A stretch of DNA of 54,658 bases from Actinomycetes bacterium (GCA_025360585.1 JANYBW010000063.1:1-54658), one strand, 5' to 3'. Positions 41,301-50,825 are shown, counted from the stretch's first letter. The notes: a model not told the origin generated them from the letters alone. Program-made: numbers and translations.

Positions 41301-42494
41301 CTAGCGGTTATCGAAGGCGAGGTTGAAGCTGCGCACCGCGCGGGCGAAGATGTTGGACTCGACGTCAGGCTCGCTGACCGCGCGCAGATTCGTGAAGCGT
41401 TGCGTGAGTTCTTGAAACAAAATTGTGAGTTCGAGGCGCGCCAGGTTCGCGCCGACGCAGAAGTGGGTGCCATTGCCGAACGCTAGGTGGGGATTTGGAT
41501 GGCGTTGTACATCGAAGGTGAACGGATCGTTGAAGACCGCTTCGTCGCGGTTCGCGGATGGATACAACAAGATAACTCGGTCTCCGGCCGCGATTGCTTG
41601 GCCGCCGACCGTCGTGTTGGATGTTGCCGTTCGAAAAAAATTGTTGAGAGGAGTGACCCAGCGCAGCATTTCTTCGACTGCGCCCGCGACCAATTCAGGA
41701 TTCTCGGCAAGGAGCTCCCACTGGTTTTGATGGTCGCAAAAGGCCCGTAAACCATGAGAAATTACCGTGCGGGTCGTTTCGGCGCCGCCAGAGATGAACA
41801 ATCCGGTTTCGTGGTACCAGGCCTCCATGGGAAGCGGCTCGCCATCGATCGTGCCGTTGACCCAAACCGACGCGAGGTCGTCCATGGGGCAACCCTTGCG
41901 TTCCGTGAAGACCTCAGTAAACGCGGTGGCGAATTCAAAATTGGCTTCAAAGAACTCGCGCGCCTGATCTTCGTCGCGGTACCGCATATCGATACGCATG
42001 AGTCGCTCGGACCAACGTTGGATATCGGCCCATTTTTCTTCTGGATATCCGAGCAGTTTCGCGGTGAGTCGCGACGGCAGCTGCGCCGCGAGATCGTGGA
42101 CCACTTCCATCGCGCTCGTTGCCGCGACGGCGTCGAGGAGCTCCGCGATGGTCTCGCGGAGATACTGCTCGTGGTTCGCTTTGACCGCTCGGGGCGTGAA
42201 ACGGTTCGAGACGAGGCGCCGTTGTTGCTGATGGCGCGGATCGTCTTGGGCAATCATGTTGACTTCCATTGGCTCCGGCTCGGCGCGATACGTGCCGCTG
42301 CTCGAAAACGCCTGTGATCGTCGTTCAACATCGAGCACGTCCGCGTGCCGCGCAATGCCCCAAAGCCCACTCGATTCGTCGCGGTAGACCGGCTCATTCG
42401 CGCGCATCCAGCTGAAATCATCGTGAGGATTGCTGCGATACCAATCGGGGTCGAGCAGATTCAAGGTGCGGCGTTGCGTGGCACTTGTCGTCAT
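41301..42494 (-). CDS. Cytochrome P450
   Basis: A 397-residue soluble bacterial P450. The I-helix oxygen-activation motif is SGGAETTR, the K-helix ExxR is EEMLRW, and the haem loop is FGNGTHFCVGANLAR with the thiolate ligand Cys346. Early sequence DDPRHQQQRRLVSNRFTPRAV is the C-helix. The pattern resembles actinobacterial CYPs that hydroxylate steroids or terpenoids, but the substrate is not proven. It starts 9 bp after the CoA-transferase stop on the same strand, so the two are an operon; no ferredoxin gene is adjacent. Confidence 0.95.
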   Translation of the reverse strand: MTTSATQRRTLNLLDPDWYRSNPHDDFSWMRANEPVYRDESSGLWGIARHADVLDVERRSQAFSSSGTYRAEPEPMEVNMIAQDDPRHQQQRRLVSNRFTPRAVKANHEQYLRETIAELLDAVAATSAMEVVHDLAAQLPSRLTAKLLGYPEEKWADIQRWSERLMRIDMRYRDEDQAREFFEANFEFATAFTEVFTERKGCPMDDLASVWVNGTIDGEPLPMEAWYHETGLFISGGAETTRTVISHGLRAFCDHQNQWELLAENPELVAGAVEEMLRWVTPLNNFFRTATSNTTVGGQAIAAGDRVILLYPSANRDEAVFNDPFTFDVQRHPNPHLAFGNGTHFCVGANLARLELTILFQELTQRFTNLRAVSEPDVESNIFARAVRSFNLAFDNR

Positions 42495-42503
42495 GGTGTG
42501 GTT

Positions 42504-43748
42504 CTAGTTGATGACGCCGTCGGCGCGCAGCTTTGCGAGCACATCATCTTCGAGGTGCAACACATCGCGCAGGACACTCACGGTGTGTTGGCCGACCGTC
42601 GGCGGATACGTCTCAGGACCTTGGGCGACCCTCGACATCTTCACGGGATTGCCAGGAACGAGCACTGGCTCATCGACATCATCGGTGCGCGGGATCTCGA
42701 CCAACATTGCCCGAGCCGCTATATGAGGATCACTAATGATGTCGTCGGCGGTGTGCATCGGGCCCGCAGCGATGCCGGCGCGGCCCAGAATGTTGCACGC
42801 CTCAAGACGCGTCTTGTCGGCCGCCCAGGCATTGACGGCCGGGCGAATCGTGTCGTCGAGATGGGCGCGCCAACCTTCGCGTGTCGCGAATTTTGGATCG
42901 GTGATCCAACCGGGCTGGCCGAGGGTGTTCGCCAGGCGTTCGAATTGGTGTTCACGACCAACTTGAACGATGAACCAACCGTCGCTGGCTCGAAAGCCGT
43001 CCATGATGAGCGCTGCCGGCCGGTTTCCCTTGAGCCCCATCGAGTGGAAATTCACCACGAGATCTGCCATGGCAACCATGGAGTCGTACATCGCGATATC
43101 CACGTACTGGCCGTGGCCGGTGGTGTCGCGGTGCCGCAATGCGGCAAGTACTCCGATGGTTGCGAACAGCGCAGCAGAGATATCGCCGAGCGCTCCGGCT
43201 GGACCAACGAGCGGTGGGTTGTCGTCAACTTGCTTGTACGCGTACAAGCCACTCATCGCCTCGACGATGGGCGCGTACGCCGGCCACGAGTCGTACTGGG
43301 ACGCGACCGTGTTGCCGAACCCTGATACCGAAAGATAAATAACTTCAGGATGAATCGCGGCGATGTCGTCGTAGGAAATCCCGAGCCGCTTGGTCGTTCC
43401 GCCTTTGAAATTCTCGCAAAAAATGTCGAAGTGCGGTGCCAGTTGCTTGACGAGCGCGATTCCCTCAGGTTGTTTCAGATCGATGCCCACGCTTTGTTTG
43501 TTGAGTGCGTTGCGAAGAAACGTCGCGCCGGAACGACGGCCGTCGGTGTCGGTCATGAACGGCATCGCGCCTCGCCCCGACTCGCCGTCGCGTGGATGCT
43601 CGACTTTGACCACGGTCGCGCCGAGGCGAGCCAACAACATCGTGCCGAAAGGCAACGCCTGCATTTGTTCGACTGCAAGGATCGTGATGCCGTCGAGTGG
43701 CTTGCCGAACGACATCGCGCCGGGGTTCGAGATTTCTCCAAGTTTCAT
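42504..43748 (-). CDS. CaiB/BaiF (family III) CoA-transferase
   Basis: A 414-residue enzyme of the formyl-CoA transferase/alpha-methylacyl-CoA racemase family. Hallmarks are LDGITILAVEQMQALPFGTMLLARLGATVVKVEHP, VGIDLKQPEG, FCENFKGGTTKRLGISYDD, and the segment LGDISAALFATIGVLAALRHRDTTGHGQYVDIAMYDSM that carries the catalytic Asp. It would move CoA between acids or racemise methylacyl-CoA, fitting side-chain catabolism together with the P450. The start at 43748 gives the normal length; the frame is open upstream. Confidence 0.93.
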   Translation of the reverse strand: MKLGEISNPGAMSFGKPLDGITILAVEQMQALPFGTMLLARLGATVVKVEHPRDGESGRGAMPFMTDTDGRRSGATFLRNALNKQSVGIDLKQPEGIALVKQLAPHFDIFCENFKGGTTKRLGISYDDIAAIHPEVIYLSVSGFGNTVASQYDSWPAYAPIVEAMSGLYAYKQVDDNPPLVGPAGALGDISAALFATIGVLAALRHRDTTGHGQYVDIAMYDSMVAMADLVVNFHSMGLKGNRPAALIMDGFRASDGWFIVQVGREHQFERLANTLGQPGWITDPKFATREGWRAHLDDTIRPAVNAWAADKTRLEACNILGRAGIAAGPMHTADDIISDPHIAARAMLVEIPRTDDVDEPVLVPGNPVKMSRVAQGPETYPPTVGQHTVSVLRDVLHLEDDVLAKLRADGVIN

Positions 43749-43890
43749 GGCTGCATTGTTGCAGGCGCGGTGGTGCCTTGCGTTAACGGTGGTTTTGCCA
43801 TCGGTGCAAGCCTCGGGGGCATGCGTTCCGGCCGCAGGTTGCAGCACGGGCTCGCCCAGTTTTGACGAAAGTCGTTCGCCGAGCCTGCGG

Positions 43891-43914
43891 TTTCATGAAA
43901 ACGGTCTGGGACCG
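43891..43914. promoter_or_regulatory. Two adjacent inverted repeats in a divergent promoter region
   Basis: TTTCATGAAA (43891-43900, perfect 10-bp palindrome) and CGGT-N5-ACCG (43902-43914) lie side by side in the 209-bp gap between the CoA-transferase and the molybdoenzyme gene. They are candidate operators. Confidence 0.35.
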
Positions 43915-43943
43915 GTCATGAAGGCGGGAGCTGTGCCCCCCGT

Positions 43944-43949
43944 TAATAT
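43944..43949 (+). promoter_or_regulatory. Candidate -10 box TAATAT of the CoxL-like gene
   Basis: TAATAT is followed by 8 nt and the ATG at 43958, without a Shine-Dalgarno sequence. Confidence 0.5.
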
Positions 43950-43957
43950 CGGGCCCG

Positions 43958-46246
43958 ATGAGCATTCTTGGAACCCGAGTCCTGCGCGCTGCTGAAGATC
44001 CTCGTTTCTTAACGGGCGGCGATCGCTATATCGACAATTTGGCGTTGCCGGGCGCGGCGCACGTGGTGTACGTGTACTCGACGGTCGCGCACGCCACGAT
44101 TGTTTCGATCGACACGAGTGAAGCAGTAAGGATGCCCGGAGTCATCGGCGTGCATCTCGGCGCTGATATTGAACTTGGGCCGAAACGCAGCAGTAACCCG
44201 CGAGTTCCAGCAGCATTCGTGCAGCCTCTGATGGCTATCGACACGGTTCGGTTTGTCGGCGAACTCGTCGGAGCCGTCATTGCTGAAACCAAAACGCAAG
44301 CGGTGGATGCCGCCGAAGCAGTGATCGTTGAGTACGAAAACTTGCCGGTGATCGTCGATATGGAAGTCGCGCTCACGCAGGGCGCTCCCTTGCTGTTTCC
44401 CGAAGCGGAAACAAACGTCGCCGTTCACGCCAAGTTTCGCAGCGGCGATGAGTTCTTTGATGGTTGTGAAGTGGTGGTGCGCGAACGCATTGAGAATCAA
44501 CGCGTGGCAGTCGCTCCGATGGAGCCGCGTGCTGCGGCCGCGTGGTGGGAAAACGGACGCCTGGAACAGTGGGCGTGTACCCAAGGTGTGCACGGAACGC
44601 GTAACAGCCTTGCCAAGATATACGGGCTGACGCATGAGGAAATCCATGTCGTCACTCCCGACGTCGGTGGTGGTTTTGGTGGAAAAAGTGGCGACTATCC
44701 CGAAGAAGCGATGCTCGGATGGTTCGCGCGCAAACACGATCGTCCGATGCGTTGGGCCGAAACAAGAACCCAATCAATGCAGGGCCTTTTTCATGGGCGC
44801 GCGCAAGTGCAGTATTGCGAGCTGGGTGGAAAACGCGACGGCACGATCGAGGCCTATCGCATCAAAATTATTCAAGATGTTGGTGCGTACCCTCACGACG
44901 GCGTGTTCCTGCCGTACCTCACACGGCTGATGGCGAGTGGTGTGTACGCAATTGATCGAGTGGATTGCGAAGTGATCGCAACGCTCACGAATACCACTCC
45001 GATTGGCGCGTATCGCGGTGCTGGCCGGCCTGAAGCAACGGCAGCGATCGAACGAATGGTTGATCGTTTTTCGGCGGAGATCGCGCTCGATGGAGCAGAG
45101 GTGCGCCGCCGCAACTTCATTGCCCCTGACGCGTTTCCCTACACCACGAAAACCAAAGCCACCTACGACAGTGGCGATTACGAAGGCGCGCTCGATAAAG
45201 CGTTGGCGGCCGCGGGCTACGAGGAACTGCGCGAAGAACAACAGCAACGGCGCGAACGGGGCGCCACCAAGTTGTTGGGGATCGGGCTTTCGAGTTACGT
45301 CGAGATCACCAACGGCGATGGCTCAGGCGAATACAGCTCGATCGAAATCACCAATGATGGTGGGGCAATTGTGCATACCGGCACGAGCCCGCACGGCCAA
45401 GGCCACTACACCGCGTTCGCGATGATCGCCGCGGACCGCACCGGAATTCCGTTCGAAAAGATCGAAGTGCGCCACGGTGATACTGATGTAGTGCCGCGTG
45501 GCAACGGCACCGGTGGATCACGTTCATTGCAAGCTGGTGGGAGCGCGGTGTGGCGCTCGAGCGACGCGTTGGTCGAAGAAGCGAAACGCCTCGCGGCATC
45601 GATGTTGGAAGCGAACCCCGATGACCTCGTGCTCGATATCGACCGCGGTGTGTTTCATGTGAACGGCACGCCAGCGCTCAGCCGTTCATGGGCTGATCTC
45701 GCCTTGGCCGCGAGTACACAACTCGATGGTGGAATCTTGCGCGCCGCGCAAGATTTTGAAGAGACCGCGGGTTCGTTTCCGTTTGGGACCCACATCGCAG
45801 TCGTCGAGGTCGATACTGAAACTGGCGGTGTACAACTCGTGCGTCACATCGCCTGCGACGACGCGGGCACGATCGTGAATCCAATGTTGTTCGACGGCCA
45901 GGTTCACGGCGGAATTGCATCCGGAGTCGGCCAAGCGCTGTTTGAACACTTTCAGTACGACGAGAATGGCAATCCACTCACCTCGAATTTCCTCGATTAC
46001 CTGTTTCCGTCCGCGGCAGAATTTCCCAGTTTTGAACGAGTCGTGCAAGAAACACCGTCGCCACTCAACCCGTTGGGTGCGAAGGGAATCGGCGAAGCCG
46101 GCACGATTGGTGCTACTCCGGCCGTCCAAAACGCCGTAATCGACGCGCTCGCGCACCTAGGAGTGCGCCACATCGACATGCCGTGCACCCCCGAACGAGT
46201 CTGGCAAGCGATTACATTGCCTGTGCTGCGTTCGGGCGGCGAGTGA
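43958..46246 (+). CDS. Xanthine dehydrogenase-family molybdopterin-binding subunit (form II CoxL-like)
   Basis: A 762-residue large subunit of a molybdenum hydroxylase. GGGFGGK near residue 238, the active-site loop GAYRGAGRPEA near 350 (the AYRGAGR signature of form II, not the AYxCSFR of true CO dehydrogenase), GTGGSRSLQAGG and the catalytic Glu in GIGEAGTIGATPA near 712 are visible. It probably oxidises an aldehyde, N-heterocycle or other CH bond rather than CO. The medium (FAD) and small (2Fe-2S) subunits normally beside it are absent; the next gene is typA. A leaderless -10 (TAATAT) precedes it. Confidence 0.92.
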   Translation: MSILGTRVLRAAEDPRFLTGGDRYIDNLALPGAAHVVYVYSTVAHATIVSIDTSEAVRMPGVIGVHLGADIELGPKRSSNPRVPAAFVQPLMAIDTVRFVGELVGAVIAETKTQAVDAAEAVIVEYENLPVIVDMEVALTQGAPLLFPEAETNVAVHAKFRSGDEFFDGCEVVVRERIENQRVAVAPMEPRAAAAWWENGRLEQWACTQGVHGTRNSLAKIYGLTHEEIHVVTPDVGGGFGGKSGDYPEEAMLGWFARKHDRPMRWAETRTQSMQGLFHGRAQVQYCELGGKRDGTIEAYRIKIIQDVGAYPHDGVFLPYLTRLMASGVYAIDRVDCEVIATLTNTTPIGAYRGAGRPEATAAIERMVDRFSAEIALDGAEVRRRNFIAPDAFPYTTKTKATYDSGDYEGALDKALAAAGYEELREEQQQRRERGATKLLGIGLSSYVEITNGDGSGEYSSIEITNDGGAIVHTGTSPHGQGHYTAFAMIAADRTGIPFEKIEVRHGDTDVVPRGNGTGGSRSLQAGGSAVWRSSDALVEEAKRLAASMLEANPDDLVLDIDRGVFHVNGTPALSRSWADLALAASTQLDGGILRAAQDFEETAGSFPFGTHIAVVEVDTETGGVQLVRHIACDDAGTIVNPMLFDGQVHGGIASGVGQALFEHFQYDENGNPLTSNFLDYLFPSAAEFPSFERVVQETPSPLNPLGAKGIGEAGTIGATPAVQNAVIDALAHLGVRHIDMPCTPERVWQAITLPVLRSGGE

Positions 46247-46298
46247 TCTGCGAATTCATTTCGCTCGTCCCTCGCTACTGGGCTTCTCCGATCACTGC
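46236..46298 (+). repeat. Interspersed intergenic repeat, copy D
   Basis: Matches 9851-9913 at 57 of 63 positions with no gaps. It starts inside the last codons of the CoxL-like gene and includes its TGA (46244-46246), then runs into the spacer before typA. Confidence 0.8.
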
Positions 46299-46347
46299 GG
46301 GTTGAAATATCGGGAGGAGGCCGGTAGGTCGGGGAGTCGATAGCGCC

Positions 46348-46366
46348 GGTAACCTGGAGGTTTACC
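46348..46366 (+). promoter_or_regulatory. Leader hairpin upstream of typA
   Basis: GGTAACC, a TGGA loop and GGTTTACC form a 7-bp stem with one bulged T, followed by CCTTT and then the GAAAGG ribosome-binding site. It could modulate translation; no family was recognised. Confidence 0.4.
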
Positions 46367-46382
46367 CCTTTGAAAGGCCTGT

Positions 46383-48230
46383 ATGTCCGCGCGCGCTTCA
46401 CGAGACGATATTCGCAACGTTGCGATCGTCGCCCACGTCGATCACGGTAAGACCACCCTCGTCGACAAAATGTTGTGGCAGGCCGGAGCGTTCCGTGAGC
46501 ACCAGGAAGTGGCCGAACGGGTCATGGATTCCATGGATTTGGAGCGCGAAAAGGGCATTACGATTCTCGCGAAGAACACCGCGGTCCGGTGGGGCGATAT
46601 CAAAATCAATATTGTCGACACACCCGGCCACGCCGATTTCGGTGGCGAAGTCGAGCGTGCGCTGACGATGGTGGACGCGGTCTTGTTGCTGGTCGATGCC
46701 AGTGAGGGTCCGTTGCCGCAAACCCGCTTCGTGTTGCGTAAAGCGCTGGAACTGCGGCTCCCAGTGATCTTGGTCATCAACAAGATCGATCGCCCAGATG
46801 CTCGTATCAAAGAGGTGGTCGACGAAACCTACGACCTCTTCCTCGATCTCGATGCCGATGAACATCAGATCGAATTCCCGATCATCTATTGCAACGCGCG
46901 CGCGGGCATCGCGACGATGAATCTCGATGAGCCGAGCGAGAATCTCACGCCGTTGTTCGAGTTGTTGTTGCAACACGTTCCTGCCCCGACCTACGAAATT
47001 GATCATCCGTTACAGGCGTTGGTCACGAACCTCGACGCTTCGCCGTACGTTGGCCGCCTCGCGTTGTGCCGTGTGCAAAACGGTACGATCAAAAAAGGTG
47101 AGACGGTTTCGTGGTGTCGCCACGATGGCACGATCGAACGGGCCAAGATCAGCGAACTCTTCGTGACCGAAGCGCTTGATCGCGTCGATGCGGCCGAAGC
47201 CGGCCCCGGCGAAATCATCGCCATTGCTGGTATCCCCGAGATCACGATTGGTGAAACACTCGCGGATCTCAATGATCCCAAAGCCCTGCCGGTCATCACC
47301 GTCGATGAACCAAGCCTCGCGATGACGATCGGTATCAACACATCGCCGATTGCTGGCAAGGATGGCAAGAAGCTCACCGCCCGTTTGGTGAAGGCCCGCC
47401 TCGATCAAGAGCTCATTGGTAACGTGAGTTTGCGGGTGCTTTCGAACCCTGAGCGCCCTGATCAATGGGAAGTGCAGGGTCGAGGCGAATTGCAGTTGGC
47501 GATTCTCGTTGAGATGATGCGCCGCGAAGGTTTCGAACTCACGGTTGGAAAACCGCAGGTGGTAACCCGCGAAATCAACGGCAAAGTGAACGAGCCGGTT
47601 GAGCGGGTGAGCATCGATGTTCCCGAGGATTTCCTCGGCGTGGTGACGCAGCTTCTCGCGTTACGCAAAGGCCGTATGGAACAAATGGTGAATCACGGCA
47701 CCGGATGGATTCGCCTCGAATATCTGGTACCCGCCCGCGGTTTGATCGGATTCCGTACCGAGTTCCTCACCGAAACTCGCGGCACCGGCATTCTCCATCA
47801 CGTCTTCGATGGTTGGTCTCCGTGGTTCGGCGAAATTCGAACGCGCGCAAACGGCAGTTTGGTCGCAGACCGTACGGGTGTCACCACGAGCTACACGTTG
47901 ATGAACTTGCAAGAACGTGGGGCACTGTTCATGGGCCCGGGCGTTGAGGTCTATGAAGGCATGATCATCGGCGAAAACGCGCGCCGCGACGACATGGATG
48001 TCAACCCCACGAAAGAAAAGAAGCTCACGAACGTTCGTGCCGCGGGCTCCGATGATCTCGAACGGCTCACTCCACCGCGAGCGATGAATCTCGAACAAGC
48101 GCTGGAATTCATTGCCGATGACGAATGCGTGGAGGTCACACCAAAATCGGTTCGGCTCCGCAAAGTCGTGCTCAACATGAACGACCGCGGCCGGCTGGCA
48201 AAGACGAAGAAGCCGCCGAAAGCCAACTAG
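46383..48230 (+). CDS. typA: Translational GTPase TypA/BipA
   Basis: A 615-residue ribosome-associated GTPase that helps ribosome assembly and stress adaptation. G1 AHVDHGKT (17-24), switch I with EREKGITI, G3 DTPGH (79-83) and G4 NKID (133-136) are intact; EF-G-like domains II, III and V follow, and the C-terminal half has the TypA-specific [19 protein letters not shown]. Length matches the family (about 600-630). GAAAGG lies five bases before the ATG. The stop region overlaps the convergent DUF3817 gene by 4 bp. Confidence 0.98.
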   Translation: MSARASRDDIRNVAIVAHVDHGKTTLVDKMLWQAGAFREHQEVAERVMDSMDLEREKGITILAKNTAVRWGDIKINIVDTPGHADFGGEVERALTMVDAVLLLVDASEGPLPQTRFVLRKALELRLPVILVINKIDRPDARIKEVVDETYDLFLDLDADEHQIEFPIIYCNARAGIATMNLDEPSENLTPLFELLLQHVPAPTYEIDHPLQALVTNLDASPYVGRLALCRVQNGTIKKGETVSWCRHDGTIERAKISELFVTEALDRVDAAEAGPGEIIAIAGIPEITIGETLADLNDPKALPVITVDEPSLAMTIGINTSPIAGKDGKKLTARLVKARLDQELIGNVSLRVLSNPERPDQWEVQGRGELQLAILVEMMRREGFELTVGKPQVVTREINGKVNEPVERVSIDVPEDFLGVVTQLLALRKGRMEQMVNHGTGWIRLEYLVPARGLIGFRTEFLTETRGTGILHHVFDGWSPWFGEIRTRANGSLVADRTGVTTSYTLMNLQERGALFMGPGVEVYEGMIIGENARRDDMDVNPTKEKKLTNVRAAGSDDLERLTPPRAMNLEQALEFIADDECVEVTPKSVRLRKVVLNMNDRGRLAKTKKPPKAN

Positions 48231-48589
48231 CTGCTACGCGGGTTGCGAACGTTCGCGACCCGTTCGAACAACGGTCTCGTTCGCGGCGGCGCTCCGTCGC
48301 GGCGGATCTTTTCGAACAACAAGATCCCGCCGATCACTGGGGCGAGCGATAGCGGCACCCAATACCAACGCCAGTTGATCGATGGAAAAATCCACACGAC
48401 CATCACGATCAACGCAACGGTAAACCAACCGTGAAACCACCAAGTGATCTTGGTGAGTCCATCGATTTTCACGATGAACATGCACGACAGCGCGATGCAA
48501 TAACTGACCGTCTCGACCATCGCGACCCACTTCAATTGAACCGCTTTGCGATCAAGTTCCGTGCGCGGATCATCAGCAAACTGCACCAT
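48227..48589 (-). CDS. DUF3817-like small membrane protein
   Basis: A 120-residue protein with about three transmembrane helices: [44 protein letters not shown] and [19 protein letters not shown]. The KxxAxxEg-like first helix and the HG in helix 2 are typical of DUF3817 proteins. The ATG at 48589 lies 8 nt after TACCGT; the neighbouring ATG at 48592 is possible. It is convergent with typA, with a 4-bp overlap. Function unknown. Confidence 0.78.
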   Translation of the reverse strand: MVQFADDPRTELDRKAVQLKWVAMVETVSYCIALSCMFIVKIDGLTKITWWFHGWFTVALIVMVVWIFPSINWRWYWVPLSLAPVIGGILLFEKIRRDGAPPRTRPLFERVANVRNPRSS

Positions 48590-48597
48590 CATTATCC

Positions 48598-48603
48598 ACG
48601 GTA
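48598..48603 (-). promoter_or_regulatory. Candidate -10 box TACCGT of the DUF3817 gene
   Basis: On the minus strand TACCGT is followed by 8 nt and the ATG at 48589. Confidence 0.4.
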
Positions 48604-48665
48604 GCGTTGCCGACAAAGAGCAAGCTGATCAGCCCAACGTCTCGACCTGTTTCCGGAGGCAAGCT

Positions 48666-49472
48666 TCAATCAGTTGGGCGCAAGATGGGTGGGTGGAGGC
48701 GTACGGCTTCGCCTCGGCGATAGAGTTTTGCGGGGCGGCCGTCGGTTTTCGCGGTGAGCCCGGTCGCTTCCACGAAGCCCGCGGTACCAATCACTTTCCG
48801 ACGGAAATTCGCTTCGTGTAGATCGATATCCCAGACCGATTCGTAGACCCCGCGCAGATCGGCCAGCGTGAACGGTTCATCGACAAAGGCCGCGGCAAGA
48901 GTTGTGTACTCGAGTTTCGCTCGCGCACGCTCCACGCCGTCACTGATGATCTCGGCGTGATCGAACGCCAAGGCAGTTGATCCGTGGATTCCGAGATTCG
49001 GCAGCGCCAGTTCGTCGAGGTTGAAGAAACGAGCATTGCGGGCGTCATCGGCCGCGACGGGTTCTTGCGTCACGTTCGTAAAGGCCAAATACGAGACGGT
49101 CACCATTCGCATACGCGGGTCGCGCCCTGGCGTGCCGTAGCTCTTGAGTTGTTCAAGCCAGTTGGCCTCGATCGCCACACCGGTTTCTTCGGCCAGCTCG
49201 CGTTGCGCCGCGGCATCGAGATCTTCAGCAATGTCAACAAAACCGCCGGGCAACGCCCATTGGCCTTGATGGGGATGATTGGCGCGTTCAACGAGGAGCA
49301 CGCACAAGTTGCCGTTGCGAACGGTGAGGAGCACAACATCGGCAGTGACCCCGATAACCGGCCATTTGTGGGGGTCGTAGTTCGCGAGGAAATCGGCTTC
49401 AGTGCCACTGGCAGCGTCGTGGGTGGTGTCATCGGCGGGCGGAGTCGGGTTTGGTACTGCTCCAGCGTTCAC
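48666..49472 (-). CDS. Nudix-domain protein with winged-helix C-terminus (NrtR-like regulator)
   Basis: A 268-residue protein. Residues about 35-180 form a Nudix domain with a complete Nudix box (GGFVDIAEDLDAAAQ then RELAEETGV, matching Gx5Ex7REUxEExGU). Residues about 190-268 (LEYTTLAAAFVDEPFTLADLRGVYESV then ANFRRKVIGTAGFV) are the winged-helix domain of NrtR-type regulators, which sense ADP-ribose or related nucleotides and repress NAD or sugar genes. The GTG at 49472 follows TATCAT by 7 nt. The gene is divergent from an amidohydrolase operon, with a 21-bp palindromic operator between them. An intact Nudix box suggests catalysis may be retained. Confidence 0.87.
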   Translation of the reverse strand: MNAGAVPNPTPPADDTTHDAASGTEADFLANYDPHKWPVIGVTADVVLLTVRNGNLCVLLVERANHPHQGQWALPGGFVDIAEDLDAAAQRELAEETGVAIEANWLEQLKSYGTPGRDPRMRMVTVSYLAFTNVTQEPVAADDARNARFFNLDELALPNLGIHGSTALAFDHAEIISDGVERARAKLEYTTLAAAFVDEPFTLADLRGVYESVWDIDLHEANFRRKVIGTAGFVEATGLTAKTDGRPAKLYRRGEAVRLHPPILRPTD

Positions 49473-49479
49473 ACAGAGA

Positions 49480-49485
49480 ATGATA
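49480..49485 (-). promoter_or_regulatory. Candidate -10 box TATCAT of the NrtR-like gene
   Basis: On the minus strand TATCAT is followed by 7 nt and the GTG at 49472, supporting that start over others. Confidence 0.5.
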
Positions 49486-49543
49486 TTTCCTTTTTGTCCG
49501 CTCTGCCCAGTGTTCCAGATCCGATCATGCTCATCGAAACGAA

Positions 49544-49567
49544 TACAATCTGACGACCCGTCAGATT
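49544..49567 (+). promoter_or_regulatory. 21-bp palindromic operator overlapping a -10 box
   Basis: AATCTGACG-N3-CGTCAGATT at 49547-49567 is a perfect inverted repeat. TACAAT at 49544-49549 is a plausible -10 for the amidohydrolase operon, so a bound repressor would block it. The form resembles TetR-type sites. The divergent NrtR-like regulator or a TetR protein elsewhere could be the ligand-binding factor. Confidence 0.65.
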
Positions 49568-49586
49568 TGATGTTGGAGCTAGTTCG

Positions 49587-50819
49587 ATGACTGCCACGGT
49601 GCCCGAAACCGCCCCAAATGCGACGGCAATTGAGATCCCCAAGATCATCAGTGTCGATGACCACGTTGTGGAGCCCGCGCATCTCTGGCAGAGGTGGCTT
49701 CCCGAGAAATTCAAAGCTGCGGGCCCAAAGGTGGAGCGGCGCGGAATCGGCTCGATGAAACATATCGGCGGCGGAACCTACGAACAGACCTTCACCGACG
49801 ATGGCCCCAAAGCCGACTGTTGGATCTACGAAGATCTCGTGTACATCAACAAGCGCCACGTGGCCGCGGTTGGTTTTGAGCGCGACCTCATGGGCATGCT
49901 GCCGATCACCTACGACGAAATGCGCCCTGGTTGCTACGAACCCAAAGCGCGTATCGCCGATATGGAAATGAACTGGGTTGAGGCCAGCTTGTGCTTCCCC
50001 ACGTTCCCACGCTTTTGTGGCCAAACGTTCAGTGAAGGCAAAGACAAAGATCTAGGCCTCGCGTGCGTGCAGGCCTACAACGATTGGATGATCGAAGAAT
50101 GGTGTGGCGATTCCGATGGTCGTCTCATCCCGTTGGCGTTGATCCCGCTGTGGGATGCTGAGCTCGCGGCGGCGGAAGTACGTCGGAACGCGGCTCGGGG
50201 TTGCCAAGCCGTTTGTTTCAGTGAAATCCCAGCCCATCTTGGATTGCCCAGCATTCACAGCGGGTTTTGGGATCCGTTCTTTGCGGCATGCGAAGAAACC
50301 GAAACCGTGATCAACATGCATATCGGTTCGTCGTCGCGGATGCCAGCAACATCAGCCGATGCACCGAACGCCGTCGCTGCGAGTTTGAGCTTCAACAACG
50401 CGATGGCTTCGATGAGCGATTGGATGTTTTCGGGCAAGCTCGTACAGTTCCCGAAATTGACGCTCGCGTACTCCGAAGGCCAGATGGGCTGGATCCCGTA
50501 CATCTTGGAACGGGCCGACGATGTCTGGCGCGACCATCGCGCCTGGGCCGGGGTGAAAGATCTCGTTCCCGAACCACCGAGCACGTACTACTACTCCAAC
50601 ATTTACTGCTGTTTTTTCAAAGATCGTCACGGGTTGGCGAGCCTCGACGTGATTGGCGAAAACAACGTCACGTTCGAAACTGATTATCCGCACACCGATT
50701 CGACTTGGCCCGACACCAAAGCGCTCGCTGGAGAAATGTTCGCAGGGCTTTCGCAGCCCGTCGTGAACAAGATCGTGCGGGGAAACGCCGCACGTATGTT
50801 GCACCTCCCGAACGCGTAA
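49587..50819 (+). CDS. Amidohydrolase-2 family protein (third paralogue)
   Basis: A 410-residue protein. KIISVDDHVVEPAHLWQRW at the N-terminus (DDHVVEP is the usual variant of the DxH metal site in this subfamily), INMHIGSSS near the centre, and NVTFETDYPHTDSTWP with the catalytic Asp near residue 372 are conserved. GGAG lies at 49574-49577. It is the first gene of a three-gene operon with two double-hotdog proteins. The subfamily is abundant in steroid- and terpenoid-degrading actinobacteria; the substrate is not known. Confidence 0.87.
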   Translation: MTATVPETAPNATAIEIPKIISVDDHVVEPAHLWQRWLPEKFKAAGPKVERRGIGSMKHIGGGTYEQTFTDDGPKADCWIYEDLVYINKRHVAAVGFERDLMGMLPITYDEMRPGCYEPKARIADMEMNWVEASLCFPTFPRFCGQTFSEGKDKDLGLACVQAYNDWMIEEWCGDSDGRLIPLALIPLWDAELAAAEVRRNAARGCQAVCFSEIPAHLGLPSIHSGFWDPFFAACEETETVINMHIGSSSRMPATSADAPNAVAASLSFNNAMASMSDWMFSGKLVQFPKLTLAYSEGQMGWIPYILERADDVWRDHRAWAGVKDLVPEPPSTYYYSNIYCCFFKDRHGLASLDVIGENNVTFETDYPHTDSTWPDTKALAGEMFAGLSQPVVNKIVRGNAARMLHLPNA

Positions 50820-50825
50820 TTCACC

